62,264 nucleotides of DNA from an uncultured Lachnospiraceae bacterium. GTDB taxonomy: Bacteria > Bacillota > Clostridia > Lachnospirales > Lachnospiraceae. The notes beneath the pieces were generated by a model that had not been told where the DNA came from, ran no database searches, and saw nothing but the letters and a program-made list of their open reading frames with translations. The stretch lies in contig CAJUST010000016.1 in assembly GCA_910589105.1 (NCBI GenBank), positions 2,835-65,098 on the forward strand, in the 5' to 3' direction. Every line of letters starts with the position of its first letter. Within the stretch, counting starts at the first letter, position 1. Positions 17,289 through 26,452 of the stretch are shown in pieces. The position numbers and the translations under genes are program-made.

Positions 17289-17335
17289 AATCCAGTTTGA
17301 ATTTACGCCTGAATAAAAGATGTTTCAATCTTCAT

Positions 17336-18745
17336 CTACAAATTCCTCATATTCAAAATGCTCTGGTAAACATCAAGCCTGCCGTACCCTTCTTCCCGAT
17401 TCGGAAAAAGCTGGTTCGACATACGGCGAGCGCCATTAATAATCTGGTTGCGAAGCTCAATGGAATTGACAGCGCGGTTATCCATATGGGTAATATTCCA
17501 TTCCAGCAAAAGCGCGCAGGCTCCGGATGCGATGGCGACAGCCGCGCACGTCCCAGTCATGGCTTCATACCGCCCATACCGGTTTTGGGCAAAAACATTG
17601 ACGGCAGGCGCCGCAAAGTCCGGTTTAATCGTCCCGTCCATAGTATATCCGCGTCCCGATTCAATATAAATGCCGTCCGTTATGGAATTATAGCCGCCAA
17701 CTCCCATTGGATACCTAGCTCCGGAAGGAACGGTAAGGGTCATATCCGGATTGGAACGCACAAAGTAGAGTTCCTGTTCCAAAAAACTGGAAATCGGAAG
17801 GTAAAGATTAAAAATCCCATCTGAAATGCGGTATGGAAACACTTCTATCTGCCACAGCCCTCTGACCGGATTGGAAAAATCCATATAAATTAACTGCTCG
17901 CGGCTTCTTTCACAGCCAAGCTGGTAATCCACTGTCACCTGCGTGTTTTCCAATAAAAACCGCTGTTTCTGCTGCTGCCCGTTCCAGACGGAAACCTTTG
18001 GCATTACCTCCCCTGTCGGGGAAGTGATGGAGACGGCAAACAATTCAGACGAATGTCCCCACAATTCCACGATAAACCCACGCATATCCTCCGTCACATT
18101 GATTTCCACTTTGTCTGAAGTATTCTGCCCCACTACGCCATAGTAATGATGCCTTGCCGTCGCCTCATCTCCCACAGCAATGCAGACCGCCCTGCGGAAC
18201 ATAACCGCAATATCGTCCAGCACAGACGCAAGCCTTCCGCCGCATCCTCTATGCCCCTGATTTGCGCCAAGCCCAATGCAAAGGACAAGCGGCTCCCCGC
18301 GTTTCTCCGCCAGTTTATTGAGATAATCCACTGCCGTAAAAATGTCGTTTTCCTGATAAGCGACCGCCCCGTCTTTAATATAATAAAAATCCCGCAGATT
18401 TTGTTTGGCAGGCTTTAGCTTGACGACTGCAATGTCTGCATGGGGAGCCGCCCCGATAAAGTCATTTTCTATGTCCTCACTGCCCGCCGCAATAGAAGCT
18501 AACATGGTTCCATGTCCGACATCGTCCGTCTGAGGCACATAGTCCCTTGGATTTTCCTGCTTTAAGGCATAGTCAATCTGCTCTTTTGTATACTCCGTCC
18601 CATAAATAAACCCTTCGGGCGAAGGCCCCGTCTTATCGGTCTGATCCCAAATCGCTGTAATGCGGGTGCTTCCGTCTGTATGGCTCGGCGCAAACAGAAG
18701 TTTCACTGCCACGTTTCCGTATTGCCAGAAAGGATTTTTTTTCAT
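17336..18745 (-). pseudogene. Csp-like S8 peptidase, C-terminal part (interrupted)
   Basis: This frame encodes the C-terminal 446 residues of a subtilisin-family (S8) protein resembling clostridial Csp proteins: DGSTRITAIWDQT, the PEGFIYGTEYT stretch, catalytic His in DDVGHGTMLASIAAG, oxyanion region GLGANQG and the final GYGRLDVYQSILNM. The first 23 codons of the open frame (MKKNPFWQYGN onward) come from the inserted element, not the peptidase. The catalytic Asp is missing here and is found on the other fragment at 26023-26388. The normal active-site GTS is GTC, with a TGC codon at 17546-17548, so Cys replaces Ser. Unless the 7.4-kb insert is excised, this part cannot yield a complete enzyme. 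Confidence 0.9.
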
Positions 18746-20321
18746 CTGAAACTTTTAAATATACATTTAACTTCACAGTATTTTTTTTCTCCGTTTTCTC
18801 AACTTCTATCCGGCCAAGAATGGCATCTGCCATTCCATCACTGATCCCTTCTTCAAAATCAAGCTCGTTAAAAATCAATTCCCGAAATGAATTTATTGTA
18901 TCGGCTATGTTCCTATTCTTCTCCTTGTCCTCCTCTAACTGTTTTATTTTTTCCTTTGCCTGTTCAATCTGGACATTGAATAAATTGTTTCTGTTTTCAA
19001 ATTCATCATCAGAAACTCTATCCATTATACTTAAATCTAACAATTTATCCTTCTTTTTTTGCAAATCATTTATTTCTAATTTATATTTTGCTATATCACG
19101 CTCTACGGTGGATTTCCCTGCGGCATCCGTATATATTTTTATCAGATCATGTATGATATTTGATTTATCTACAAGAAACTTTCTGCAAATCTGTTTCATC
19201 ACTTCATCAAGCTCTGTTGTATAGATGGTTGGCGAATCACAAGCTCTTTTTCCCTTTTCCGAATAAACCTTGCATTGCCAAGCTTCTTTGACGCCGCTTT
19301 TGTACCTATATATTTTATGGTGATAAGAAGTTCCATGATCCATACATATAATTTTACCACTGTATTTGTATCTGTTAGTATATGATCCTGTGGCGGCAGA
19401 TTCTTTTATGGCAGTCCCTCTTTTGTGAAGAATCCTATTTGCCCTGTCCCACAATTCTTCTGACACAATCGGCGGAACATTCTCTTTATCTTCATATACA
19501 ACCCAATCTTCGGGAGCAAGGTATTTTCTGGCATTATGCCTGTAATCATATTTCTGTGTTTTATTTCCGCAATAATAACCTTTATACTTTGGATTTGCGA
19601 TTATATTTCGAATGGTACTGGCCGCGAAATCATTATTCTTAGAATTTTTAACGCCGCGCTCTCCTAACATCCTTGATATGACACGCATACCGAATTGTTT
19701 GTTTACATACATATCAAAGATTTCCCTGATAATTTCTGCTTCTTCTTCCACAATCACAAGCTTTCCATTATCTTTTTTATATCCCCATATCTTATTATTT
19801 CCTAATACCGATCCTTTTTCTACTGCGCGTTTAAAGCCAAAACGCACCCTCTCAGAAATTTTGCGCACTTCGTCCTGCGCGATACTGCTCATAATTGTCA
19901 ATCGCAGCTCACTGTCCGGCAGAAGCGTGTTGATATTATCTGATTGAAACAACACGCCAACGCCAAATGCCAGTAACTGCTGTGTATATTGAATGCTGTC
20001 TACAGTATTTCTTGAAAAACGAGAAATTTCTTTTGTAATGATAAAGTCAAATTTTCCTAACCTTGCATCTTCAATCATAGTAAGGAAACTCTCTCTTTTT
20101 TTTACGCTTGTTGCGCTTAAACCCTCGTCTATGTATCCTTCTACAAATTCCCAATGCGAATTACTATTTATCAAATCAGAATAGTATTTTATCTGCGCCG
20201 ATAAGGAATGTAACTGTTCATCTTTTTCCGTAGACACTCTTGCATAGTAAGTAACTCTCATTGGAATATCATAAATTGATTTTCCAATGTTTAGTTCTTT
20301 TCTTATATTATACAAATCCAT
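18633..20321 (-). CDS. Large serine recombinase
   Basis: A 562-residue site-specific integrase/excisionase of the large serine family. The N-terminal resolvase domain carries the catalytic Ser in YYARVSTEKDEQ (near residue 28) and the KEISRFSRNT motif. The recombinase domain (KIWGYKKDNGKLVIVEEEAE) follows. A zinc-ribbon region (about 315-370, with CMDHG, WQCKVY and RACDSP) and a coiled coil (about 400-480) complete it. The ATG at 20321 has AAAGGAG upstream. Base composition is clearly more A+T-rich than the neighbours. The last 14-15 codons lie beyond the attachment core, inside peptidase DNA in another frame, so the C-terminus depends on the integration state. A SHOCT-like gene precedes it by 52 bp. 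Confidence 0.93.
   Translation of the reverse strand: MDLYNIRKELNIGKSIYDIPMRVTYYARVSTEKDEQLHSLSAQIKYYSDLINSNSHWEFVEGYIDEGLSATSVKKRESFLTMIEDARLGKFDFIITKEISRFSRNTVDSIQYTQQLLAFGVGVLFQSDNINTLLPDSELRLTIMSSIAQDEVRKISERVRFGFKRAVEKGSVLGNNKIWGYKKDNGKLVIVEEEAEIIREIFDMYVNKQFGMRVISRMLGERGVKNSKNNDFAASTIRNIIANPKYKGYYCGNKTQKYDYRHNARKYLAPEDWVVYEDKENVPPIVSEELWDRANRILHKRGTAIKESAATGSYTNRYKYSGKIICMDHGTSYHHKIYRYKSGVKEAWQCKVYSEKGKRACDSPTIYTTELDEVMKQICRKFLVDKSNIIHDLIKIYTDAAGKSTVERDIAKYKLEINDLQKKKDKLLDLSIMDRVSDDEFENRNNLFNVQIEQAKEKIKQLEEDKEKNRNIADTINSFRELIFNELDFEEGISDGMADAILGRIEVEKTEKKNTVKLNVYLKVSDEKKSFLAIRKRGSETSVCAEPYRRKHPHYSDLGSDR
18670..18683. other. Candidate attachment site, left end of insert
   Basis: The plus strand reads TTCCGTCTGTATGG. 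Its partner at 26043-26056 reads TTCCATATGTATTG, matching at 11 of 14 positions with a shared continuous TGTAT (18677-18681). In the peptidase frame both copies place the core in an ACA codon with the same phase. The exact crossover dinucleotide cannot be fixed from one sequence. Confidence 0.7.
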
Positions 20322-20373
20322 ATACTCTACTGCTCCTTTATATACTATATGCATCTTTTTACAGCTGATCAAT

Positions 20374-20511
20374 CTATATTTCGCGCGCTTTTTCTTCAAC
20401 GTTTTTTAGAATCATTTTCTTTGCCTTATCATACAATTCTTTTGAGATAACGCCTTTGCTGAATAGCCGTTCATTCATATAAAGTTTCACCTGAATTTCA
20501 TATTCATCCAT
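20374..20511 (-). CDS. Small SHOCT-like protein upstream of recombinase
   Basis: A 45-residue protein starting MDEYEIQVKLYMNERLFSKG and ending KAREI. The core (LYMNERLFSKGVISKELYDK, then KAKKMIL) matches the short helix-turn-helix pattern of SHOCT-type domains (G-[IV]-[IS]-xxE/K-[LF]-x3-K). The start ATG at 20511 lacks a well-spaced ribosome site. An in-frame GTG 24 bp upstream, with AAGAAGGA abutting it, is an alternative start. It ends 52 bp before the recombinase start, so the two are probably co-transcribed. A role as an accessory or directionality factor is conceivable but not shown by the sequence. Confidence 0.65.
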   Translation of the reverse strand: MDEYEIQVKLYMNERLFSKGVISKELYDKAKKMILKNVEEKAREI

Positions 20512-20957
20512 GATATTTTTAAGTCTAACCGGCACTCCTTCTTACCGCCTCTTTTTATTTTTTACATTTTATTCGGCTTCTCCAGATAAATTCTATATTG
20601 AAACATCTAATCTGCTATTGATAATGTAAAATTTTTTACAAGGTTTTCATTAGCAGACCAATATGATTCAAATACATATGGGGAAAGCCCATGACGATAA
20701 CTCCGAAATCATGGAAAACTAAGATACAGCCTTTGTAATCTGAACTTAACAATATCGGCAAGGAACCAATCAAGACTGACGCATAACAGACCACAAAGCA
20801 GAACCAAGAGAGGGGAAAGACGAAAAAGAAGTTGCGCAGTTAGGAGAACGGAAAAAATAATTTCCAAAACAAAAACACCAGAGAAGCCATAAGCTCCTCC
20901 GGTGTTTCTAATTCTTTTATTGCATCATTGGTTGGCTTCCCTGTCATTTCATGACCC
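20512..20957. other. 446-bp gap inside the insert
   Basis: No convincing reading frame is seen on either strand. A near-palindrome TGTAAAATTTTTTACA at 20625-20640 lies about 115 bp upstream of the SHOCT-like start and could be an operator. The right part holds the terminator of the glycosidase-like gene. Confidence 0.5.
20872..20908 (-). terminator. Terminator of the glycosidase-like gene
   Basis: AAACACCAGAGAAGCC (20873-20888) pairs with GCTCCTCCGGTGTTT (20892-20907) with two mismatches around a short loop. It ends in GTGTTTTTG on the minus strand, 50 bp after the stop codon. Confidence 0.8.
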
Positions 20958-23900
20958 TTAGTTTACTGTAACCGTGAATTTCAGTTTCTTGTTCGCGCCG
21001 TCCATTGACACTGCGGTAATGACAGCCTTCTGCCCTTTCTTTGCGTCATTTGAAACCTTGACTTTCGCATTCGCCGCCAGCTTGCCACTGCCCTTTACTG
21101 TCGCGATCTCTGGGTTTAAAGAGGTCCACTTCAAAGCCTTGTTGACAGGCTTTCCGCCCGTCGTCTTTACGTTCGTCTTAAGCGTGACGGACTTGCCCGC
21201 TTTCGCCTTGACCTTCTTCGCGCCTTTCGCCGTAATCTTCGAAACGCGTCCCTTCATCACCTTGACGGTCGCCTTTGCCGAGACTGTTCCGTCCTCCGTC
21301 ATTACCGTTACGGTAACCGATTTCTTAATGCCCTTCTTTAACGCCTTGACAATGCCCGTACTGCTGTTTAGATTCGCAAACTTCGCATTCGATATTTTCC
21401 AGACAAGCTTCTGATTAGCGGCGCTTTCCGGCAAAATTGTAAGCTCCTTTTTCAAGTTCACAGACTTGCCATTTGCAATCTGATACGTCTTTGCGGCAAA
21501 CTGTAAACTGGAAATTTTTACATTCTCTTTACTCAGTTTTGCCTGCGCCTTTGTCAGATCATTTGCAAGTTTGTTCAAATTGTCCGCCGTCATCTTGTCT
21601 TTCTGCGCTTCTGTAAGGTTCTTCACTGCATTATAGGCAGATAAAAACGCATTCCAGCTTTTTACTGTGTAATTTCCCCTGCCAGCCTTTATAAACGCAT
21701 CTGCTTTTTTCTTTGCATCTGATACTGCCTTCTTTGCCGTTTCTTTCTTCTTCCGCTCCGCGGCATTCTTGTCATTGCCGCCGGAATTGACTGTTTCTTT
21801 TTTCTTCCATCCGGCGTAAAGCGTCAGGGGTTCCGTAACGGGAACTTTGCCAAACGCATACTCCTTTGAACATTTCGCATCCAGATACCATTTTCCGGTA
21901 AACGTATAACCGTCCCGTTTCGGAGCGTCTTTTGGAGCTGTCGCATAACCTCCGTCCGGCACGCGATCCGTCTTAGTTCCTCCCTGAGCGAAATTCCAAT
22001 GATACGTTACCTCATGTTCTTGAACTGTTCCTTCCGGAGGCTTTAATCCCATAACCGCGCTTTCAAGCAGGTCAAGAGCAGACTGGATTTCTTCGAGAGT
22101 GGCGGACGCGCCTTTTTTCATGACCCTTTCCGCTTCTTCTAACGCTTCTTCCAGAGCCGCCCAGCTTTCCGGCGTATAGTCTGCTTCGTCATACTCCTCC
22201 CCACACGCTTCATAGCGGTTATTGAGCTGATCCTTTTTCTGCTGCGTCTCCTCCGTTTTCGTATAAGCGATTGCCGCTTCCAGCTTTTTCTTCGCCTCTG
22301 TGACCACTTTGGCATTGTCAGATTCTAAAGCGTTGCGGGCTTCCCAAACGGCCCCATACAGCATCTTCCAGCCTTCCTGCGAATAATCCGCATAAGAAAG
22401 ATCCGATATTTGCGCAAGAACCGCTTCCAGTTCTTTTTTCGCCTGCGTCAGGCCGGGAACTGTTTCTTCATCTTTTTGCCATTCCGCATACAAATCGCGG
22501 TCTCTGGTAATCGGCGTTTCACTGCATATAAATTCTGTTTCGCACTCCGGCTCTAAATACCATTTTCCGGTAAATATCCAGCCATCGCGTTCCGGCGCCT
22601 GCGCCGGCGGCTCTGCGTATTCTCCGTCCGGCACACGCTCCATCTTAGTTCCTCCCTGATCGAAATTCCAATGATACGTTACCTCATGCTCTTGGGCCGT
22701 TCCTCCCGGAGCCTTTAATCCGGTTATTGCGTTTTCAAGCAATTCACAAGCAGACTGGATTTCCTCGAGAGTGGCGGACGCGCCTTTTTTCATGACCCTC
22801 TCCGCTTCTTCTAACGCTTCTTCCAGAGCCGCCCAGCTTTCTTCCGTATAATTTTCCTGTTCCAGTTTAGAAGCGGCTTCCATCTGCTCAAAAAGCGGTT
22901 TTTTCGCTTCGGGCAGTTTCACGCTAAGCTCTATGCTCTGCCCAATGTTGGCGTTCTTTGCAGAACAAACCGTAATCGTCGCTTTTCCTTCCTTTTTCAT
23001 GGTCACCTGCCCGTTTCTATCCACGGAAGCCGCCGCCTCGTTGCTGCTGCTCCACTGGATAGAACCTGCCGCTGACGCCGGCTGCGCCACAGCCTGAAGC
23101 TGTATCACTTCGCCCGACTCAAATTCCGTTCTTTCCGGCTTTGCCAATTCTATCTGCTGAACACGGTCTGGATATTCCTCTGTAATAAAATCCTTTGTGA
23201 GATCATAAATCCCCTGTTTAACTGCTTCCATATCTGATAGCATTGAATTTTTTCCGCTTTCGGTCAGCCATTTGGCATCCCGTCCCCAGTTATCCGTTTT
23301 TGGCATTATACTATATTCATAATCTTCTATTCTGTCGCCTTTCACATGGCTTAAAATATCTGCCACACCGTCCGCCATCTCCTGTGAACCTTCCCGCATG
23401 ATATAAAGCTTATTGACGTCGCGGACGCCCTCATCTAGTTTTGCCAGACGCAGGGAGAATTTGCTTTCTTTTACTTCATCTTCTTGTTCAGACGGGTATA
23501 CTAAGAAGCAGTCGCCAGCCGGAAATGATGAATGTGTGGACTCCTCCAGCGGATCTGCCACCCATGCGTCATATGCCCATCTCAAAAATCCTGTCGTATT
23601 TAACGAGCCGGCATATAAAATCGTCCAATAGCTTTCCACCGGATTCGATTTTGTAAAGCTGTTCGGCACATGTTCTGTCGCCGTATACATTGTAAGATCC
23701 TGATTGTTTTCCCTTCTCGTTACAATCTGCTGCTTAAATGGCGTCAGGTTCTCACGAATCTGCTGAAGCCCAACAGAAGCATAATTAAGCCTGTTGAAGA
23801 TAGCCTGATTGTGTGAAAAGTCATTGAATGCAGCCGATTTTTTCAATGCTTTCCCATCTCTATTTGTTACAGAATCGATCAAATCAAATGCCGTCCCCAT

Positions 23901-25766
23901 ATTTGACCGTTCGTCAAAGCCTATGTAAGTCTGGCCAAACCAGCCTTTTTCATCAAGATGCGCGACAAAATCTTCTAGGAATGGCTGCCATACCTGACTG
24001 TACTGCGTGGAATTTGCCGGATTGGCCGTCATGGATTTGACCGTATTTGTAGCCATGTCTTTATATTTCACAATGCCGTCCCACGGCATCATGCTGTAAC
24101 AGATAATCTTGTCCGCGATTCCGATTTCCTTGTTTAAGGCAACCCATTTATCGAAATCCGTATAATCAAATTCCCATGTCCCGTCCGTATTTTTAATCCA
24201 TTTAATCATAGATGGATAATGGATGCTATTTCCACCGCCGTACGTCTGTCCGCCCCACGCTTCCTCTACAATGCTTGCCGTGATCGCATGGCCGCCAAGG
24301 CTTTTATAGAGTTCCATATGCTGTCTTAAAAGCTCCAGATGTTCCTCTGAAAACGGCTCTACGTTATAATAGTAAGCCACATTATATGGATGGCTCCAAT
24401 ACTCGACGTCAAAGTCATAATCCTGCGGGTCTGGCTGCGCCACGTCTAAAACTTCAAGCGTATAGTCCAGTGAAATTGTTTCATCGGTGTTTCCAGCCGA
24501 AACGGTAATCGTTCCTTTATAAATGCCCGCAAGCGCATCTTCCGGAACGGAAGCCTCTACCCATACCAGCTGTAATCTCTCGCGATCCATAGAAACCGGA
24601 TCGCCGGAATAAATGACCTCTGGGAAATATTCCCTTGGCCCAGACGGCATTGTCCCCGCTGTATTATACGCGTACCATCCGGCATGGCCGGTATACGCCT
24701 TTACTTCCCTGACAAAAGAAAGCTTTACCGAAGAAGCGGGAATGACCGCGCCAAACCCCTCTAAATCTGTTATGCCCACCGAGACGCTTTCCAATGCTTT
24801 CTGTTTGCTCATTATTGCAATTTCCGCAACTGCTTTGTCGTTTTTCCATGCCCAGGCCCGTTCGCCCAGCTTCCTGTTTCCGGCTAAAAGAGTTTCGTAC
24901 GCCTTCTGCTGGTACTGATCCCCGCTGTCCACATATGTCGCGTCAATGTCTTCTTTCCGTTCTAATACCGTTACTTCAATGCTCTTTGAAAATCCAACGC
25001 TCTCTGAAGAAGCCGTAATGCGCGCTGCGCCGACTTTCTTTGCTGTAATCCTTCCGGAAGAATCCACAGACGCCACAGATGTATCGTCGGATGCAAACTG
25101 CAAATCCTCCGGCGCATATGAATTATCCGGCGCAAGGCGATAGGAAAGATTCTTTGACTCGCCCACCCGTATCGTACAGGTTTCTTCCGTAAAGAAGAAA
25201 TCCGTTGCAGGAACCTTCTCAATCGGAACGGTTACAACTGCTTTCGTCACTTCTATAAAACTATTATCCGCCGAAGCGTTTTTGCCTCCGGTTGCCATGA
25301 CTTTTAGCGTATGATCCCCATTATCCAGCGCTTCGATATTCATGAGAATGACGTCGCTGGAGCTTCTATTTTGCGCATAACTGTCAAACTCTCCTCTTTC
25401 CGTCCCGTCCACAAAAACCTTTACTGTTGCCCCATGCCCCGGAGCCTTGTATCCATACAGCGCAATTCCCGTTCCGGAAAATTTAACCGTATAATAAATA
25501 TCCGATGCGTTTGCGCCGTTAGATACCTGCGACTCTACGGAGCCGTTTGTAAAATATTCGTCTATCTGCTGCCCCCTGCTCCAGCCTGATGACGGATAGT
25601 AGGAAAATATATCCCGTTCCCCTGTCGTATCTGTACTCAGAATCGTATACTCCCTTGTATCTGCCGCATTCACCTTTTGTTCCGGAAATGATACTGCGCC
25701 AACGATCATTATGAATGTAAGAAACAGACACAAAACCTTTTTGAAAACTCTTTTGCCACGAACCAT
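20958..25766 (-). CDS. Secreted multidomain glycosidase-like protein (GH123/DUF4091-like)
   Basis: A 1602-residue exported protein with signal peptide MVRGKRVFKKVLCLFLTFIM... cleaved near KVNA-ADT. Order: carbohydrate-binding-like module (about 40-180), Ig-like Big_2 (185-270), and a large catalytic region (about 290-880) resembling GH123/DUF4091 proteins. A GFDER motif near residue 617 could provide the Asp-Glu pair of GH123 beta-N-acetylgalactosaminidases. Then come a second Big_2 (about 890-955), four FIVAR-like helical repeats, two InlB-type repeats (YHWNF...GTK...FTGKWYL), and two C-terminal Ig-like domains. Two FIVAR-InlB blocks are near-identical at DNA level with a 672-bp period. There is no LPXTG. 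AAGGAGGAGG fixes the start at 25766. It is the only cargo of the insert and points to mucin or host-glycan use, which is inferred. Confidence 0.75.
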   Translation of the reverse strand: MVRGKRVFKKVLCLFLTFIMIVGAVSFPEQKVNAADTREYTILSTDTTGERDIFSYYPSSGWSRGQQIDEYFTNGSVESQVSNGANASDIYYTVKFSGTGIALYGYKAPGHGATVKVFVDGTERGEFDSYAQNRSSSDVILMNIEALDNGDHTLKVMATGGKNASADNSFIEVTKAVVTVPIEKVPATDFFFTEETCTIRVGESKNLSYRLAPDNSYAPEDLQFASDDTSVASVDSSGRITAKKVGAARITASSESVGFSKSIEVTVLERKEDIDATYVDSGDQYQQKAYETLLAGNRKLGERAWAWKNDKAVAEIAIMSKQKALESVSVGITDLEGFGAVIPASSVKLSFVREVKAYTGHAGWYAYNTAGTMPSGPREYFPEVIYSGDPVSMDRERLQLVWVEASVPEDALAGIYKGTITVSAGNTDETISLDYTLEVLDVAQPDPQDYDFDVEYWSHPYNVAYYYNVEPFSEEHLELLRQHMELYKSLGGHAITASIVEEAWGGQTYGGGNSIHYPSMIKWIKNTDGTWEFDYTDFDKWVALNKEIGIADKIICYSMMPWDGIVKYKDMATNTVKSMTANPANSTQYSQVWQPFLEDFVAHLDEKGWFGQTYIGFDERSNMGTAFDLIDSVTNRDGKALKKSAAFNDFSHNQAIFNRLNYASVGLQQIRENLTPFKQQIVTRRENNQDLTMYTATEHVPNSFTKSNPVESYWTILYAGSLNTTGFLRWAYDAWVADPLEESTHSSFPAGDCFLVYPSEQEDEVKESKFSLRLAKLDEGVRDVNKLYIMREGSQEMADGVADILSHVKGDRIEDYEYSIMPKTDNWGRDAKWLTESGKNSMLSDMEAVKQGIYDLTKDFITEEYPDRVQQIELAKPERTEFESGEVIQLQAVAQPASAAGSIQWSSSNEAAASVDRNGQVTMKKEGKATITVCSAKNANIGQSIELSVKLPEAKKPLFEQMEAASKLEQENYTEESWAALEEALEEAERVMKKGASATLEEIQSACELLENAITGLKAPGGTAQEHEVTYHWNFDQGGTKMERVPDGEYAEPPAQAPERDGWIFTGKWYLEPECETEFICSETPITRDRDLYAEWQKDEETVPGLTQAKKELEAVLAQISDLSYADYSQEGWKMLYGAVWEARNALESDNAKVVTEAKKKLEAAIAYTKTEETQQKKDQLNNRYEACGEEYDEADYTPESWAALEEALEEAERVMKKGASATLEEIQSALDLLESAVMGLKPPEGTVQEHEVTYHWNFAQGGTKTDRVPDGGYATAPKDAPKRDGYTFTGKWYLDAKCSKEYAFGKVPVTEPLTLYAGWKKKETVNSGGNDKNAAERKKKETAKKAVSDAKKKADAFIKAGRGNYTVKSWNAFLSAYNAVKNLTEAQKDKMTADNLNKLANDLTKAQAKLSKENVKISSLQFAAKTYQIANGKSVNLKKELTILPESAANQKLVWKISNAKFANLNSSTGIVKALKKGIKKSVTVTVMTEDGTVSAKATVKVMKGRVSKITAKGAKKVKAKAGKSVTLKTNVKTTGGKPVNKALKWTSLNPEIATVKGSGKLAANAKVKVSNDAKKGQKAVITAVSMDGANKKLKFTVTVN

Positions 25767-25809
25767 ATTACCCCTCCTCCTTATTATAATTGACCTTCTT
25801 ATTTCTGTC

Positions 25810-25838
25810 AGTATACTATATTTTCGTGACAAATTCAA
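25810..25838 (-). promoter_or_regulatory. Promoter of the glycosidase-like gene
   Basis: TTGAAT (25833-25838), exactly 17 bp, then TATACT (25810-25815), 44 bp upstream of the start codon. The cargo gene thus has its own promoter inside the insert. Confidence 0.75.
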
Positions 25839-25924
25839 CCTTTCTTTATGCTCCCGTCTCCTTAAAAGCCCGCCTCAATCCTACAGAATATGCCGATTGC
25901 CGTTCCTTTCGAATGTATGGCAAC

Positions 25925-25972
25925 AAAAAAAGCAACGAATCCGTAATCTTCTACAAATCCATTGCTTTTTTG
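25925..25972. terminator. Terminator near right end of insert
   Basis: AAAAAAAGCAA (25925-25935) pairs with TTGCTTTTTT (25962-25971). Both strands end in a T-run, so it could stop transcription from either side. It would insulate the insert from transcripts entering from the clpX side. Confidence 0.7.
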
Positions 25973-26022
25973 CAACGTCATAATCTTTTGCCGGTTTATG
26001 GCATCTGCCCCTCTCGCAAAAT

Positions 26023-26388
26023 CTAAATTTCCTTTTGTGACGTTCCATATGTATTGCGGAACGCATTGTTTTCATAGGCTATGCCCGTATCCAGAAAACC
26101 TATCATTATGCCGTCTCCGGTAAGCTCTAAATTCCGCTGCGTCTGAACCCGCGTGATGCCGCTGGCGTCTAAGGCATTTTGATCAAGGATCGTAAAACAT
26201 TTCGGAATATTGATATATTTATAGGTTCCGACCGACAACGGCGGAACCTCCGCCCGGTTTAAATAGTAAATCGTGTAACGGCCTCCCGCCTGCTGAGAGC
26301 AGACGTTTCCCAATCCTGTGTCCAAAACGGAGGAATTGGCGATAATATCATAATAATCGTTTGAATACACTGCTTCCTGACAATCCAT
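26023..26388 (-). pseudogene. Csp-like S8 peptidase, N-terminal part (interrupted)
   Basis: The 113 genuine residues start MDCQEAVYSNDYYDIIANSS, the typical Csp-like N-terminus. They include a prodomain-like segment and the catalytic Asp in GIMIGFLDTGI (residue 100), and stop at AFRNT. The last 8 codons (YGTSQKEI) belong to the insert. The remainder of the peptidase is at 17336-18679. The two parts joined at the ACA codon give 559 residues, normal for this family. It lies 64 bp downstream of the clpX-like stop, possibly in the same operon. Confidence 0.88.
26043..26056. other. Candidate attachment site, right end of insert
   Basis: The plus strand reads TTCCATATGTATTG, the partner of 18670-18683, with the common core TGTAT at 26050-26054. 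The spacing between cores is 7,373 bp. Both cores are in direct orientation, as needed for excision rather than inversion. Confidence 0.7.
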
Positions 26389-26452
26389 TTTTTGCCCATT
26401 TCTCTTTTTTCCTAAATATATGAACCAATGGATTGCGATATTCCCGCAAGGA

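Larger units (their letters stand above)
18677..26049 (-). mobile_element. 7,373-bp serine-recombinase element inserted in a subtilase gene
   Basis: The two halves of one S8 peptidase gene lie on either side of this segment in the same orientation. Joining them at the shared TGTAT core recreates FRNT-DGSTRI in frame. The insert carries a large serine recombinase, a SHOCT-like small protein and a secreted glycosidase-like gene, all on the minus strand. It has no phage structural, conjugation or replication genes. It is therefore a small integrative element, or an intervening element of the type that interrupts sporulation genes in other Firmicutes. The recombinase part is A+T-rich, while the glycosidase gene is host-like in composition. 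Confidence 0.85.

Noticed and set aside
20625..20640. Short palindrome as a transposon end
   Set aside because: It is a single internal A/T-rich palindrome, not paired with another copy at the insert ends. An operator is the more likely explanation.
18677..26049. Prophage or conjugative transposon
   Set aside because: No capsid, terminase, lysis, relaxase, replication or transfer genes are present, only recombination functions and one cargo gene.
26023..26388. Independent small gene of 121 codons
   Set aside because: It ends exactly where the insert begins, and its residues 1-113 continue in frame into the fragment at 17336-18679.
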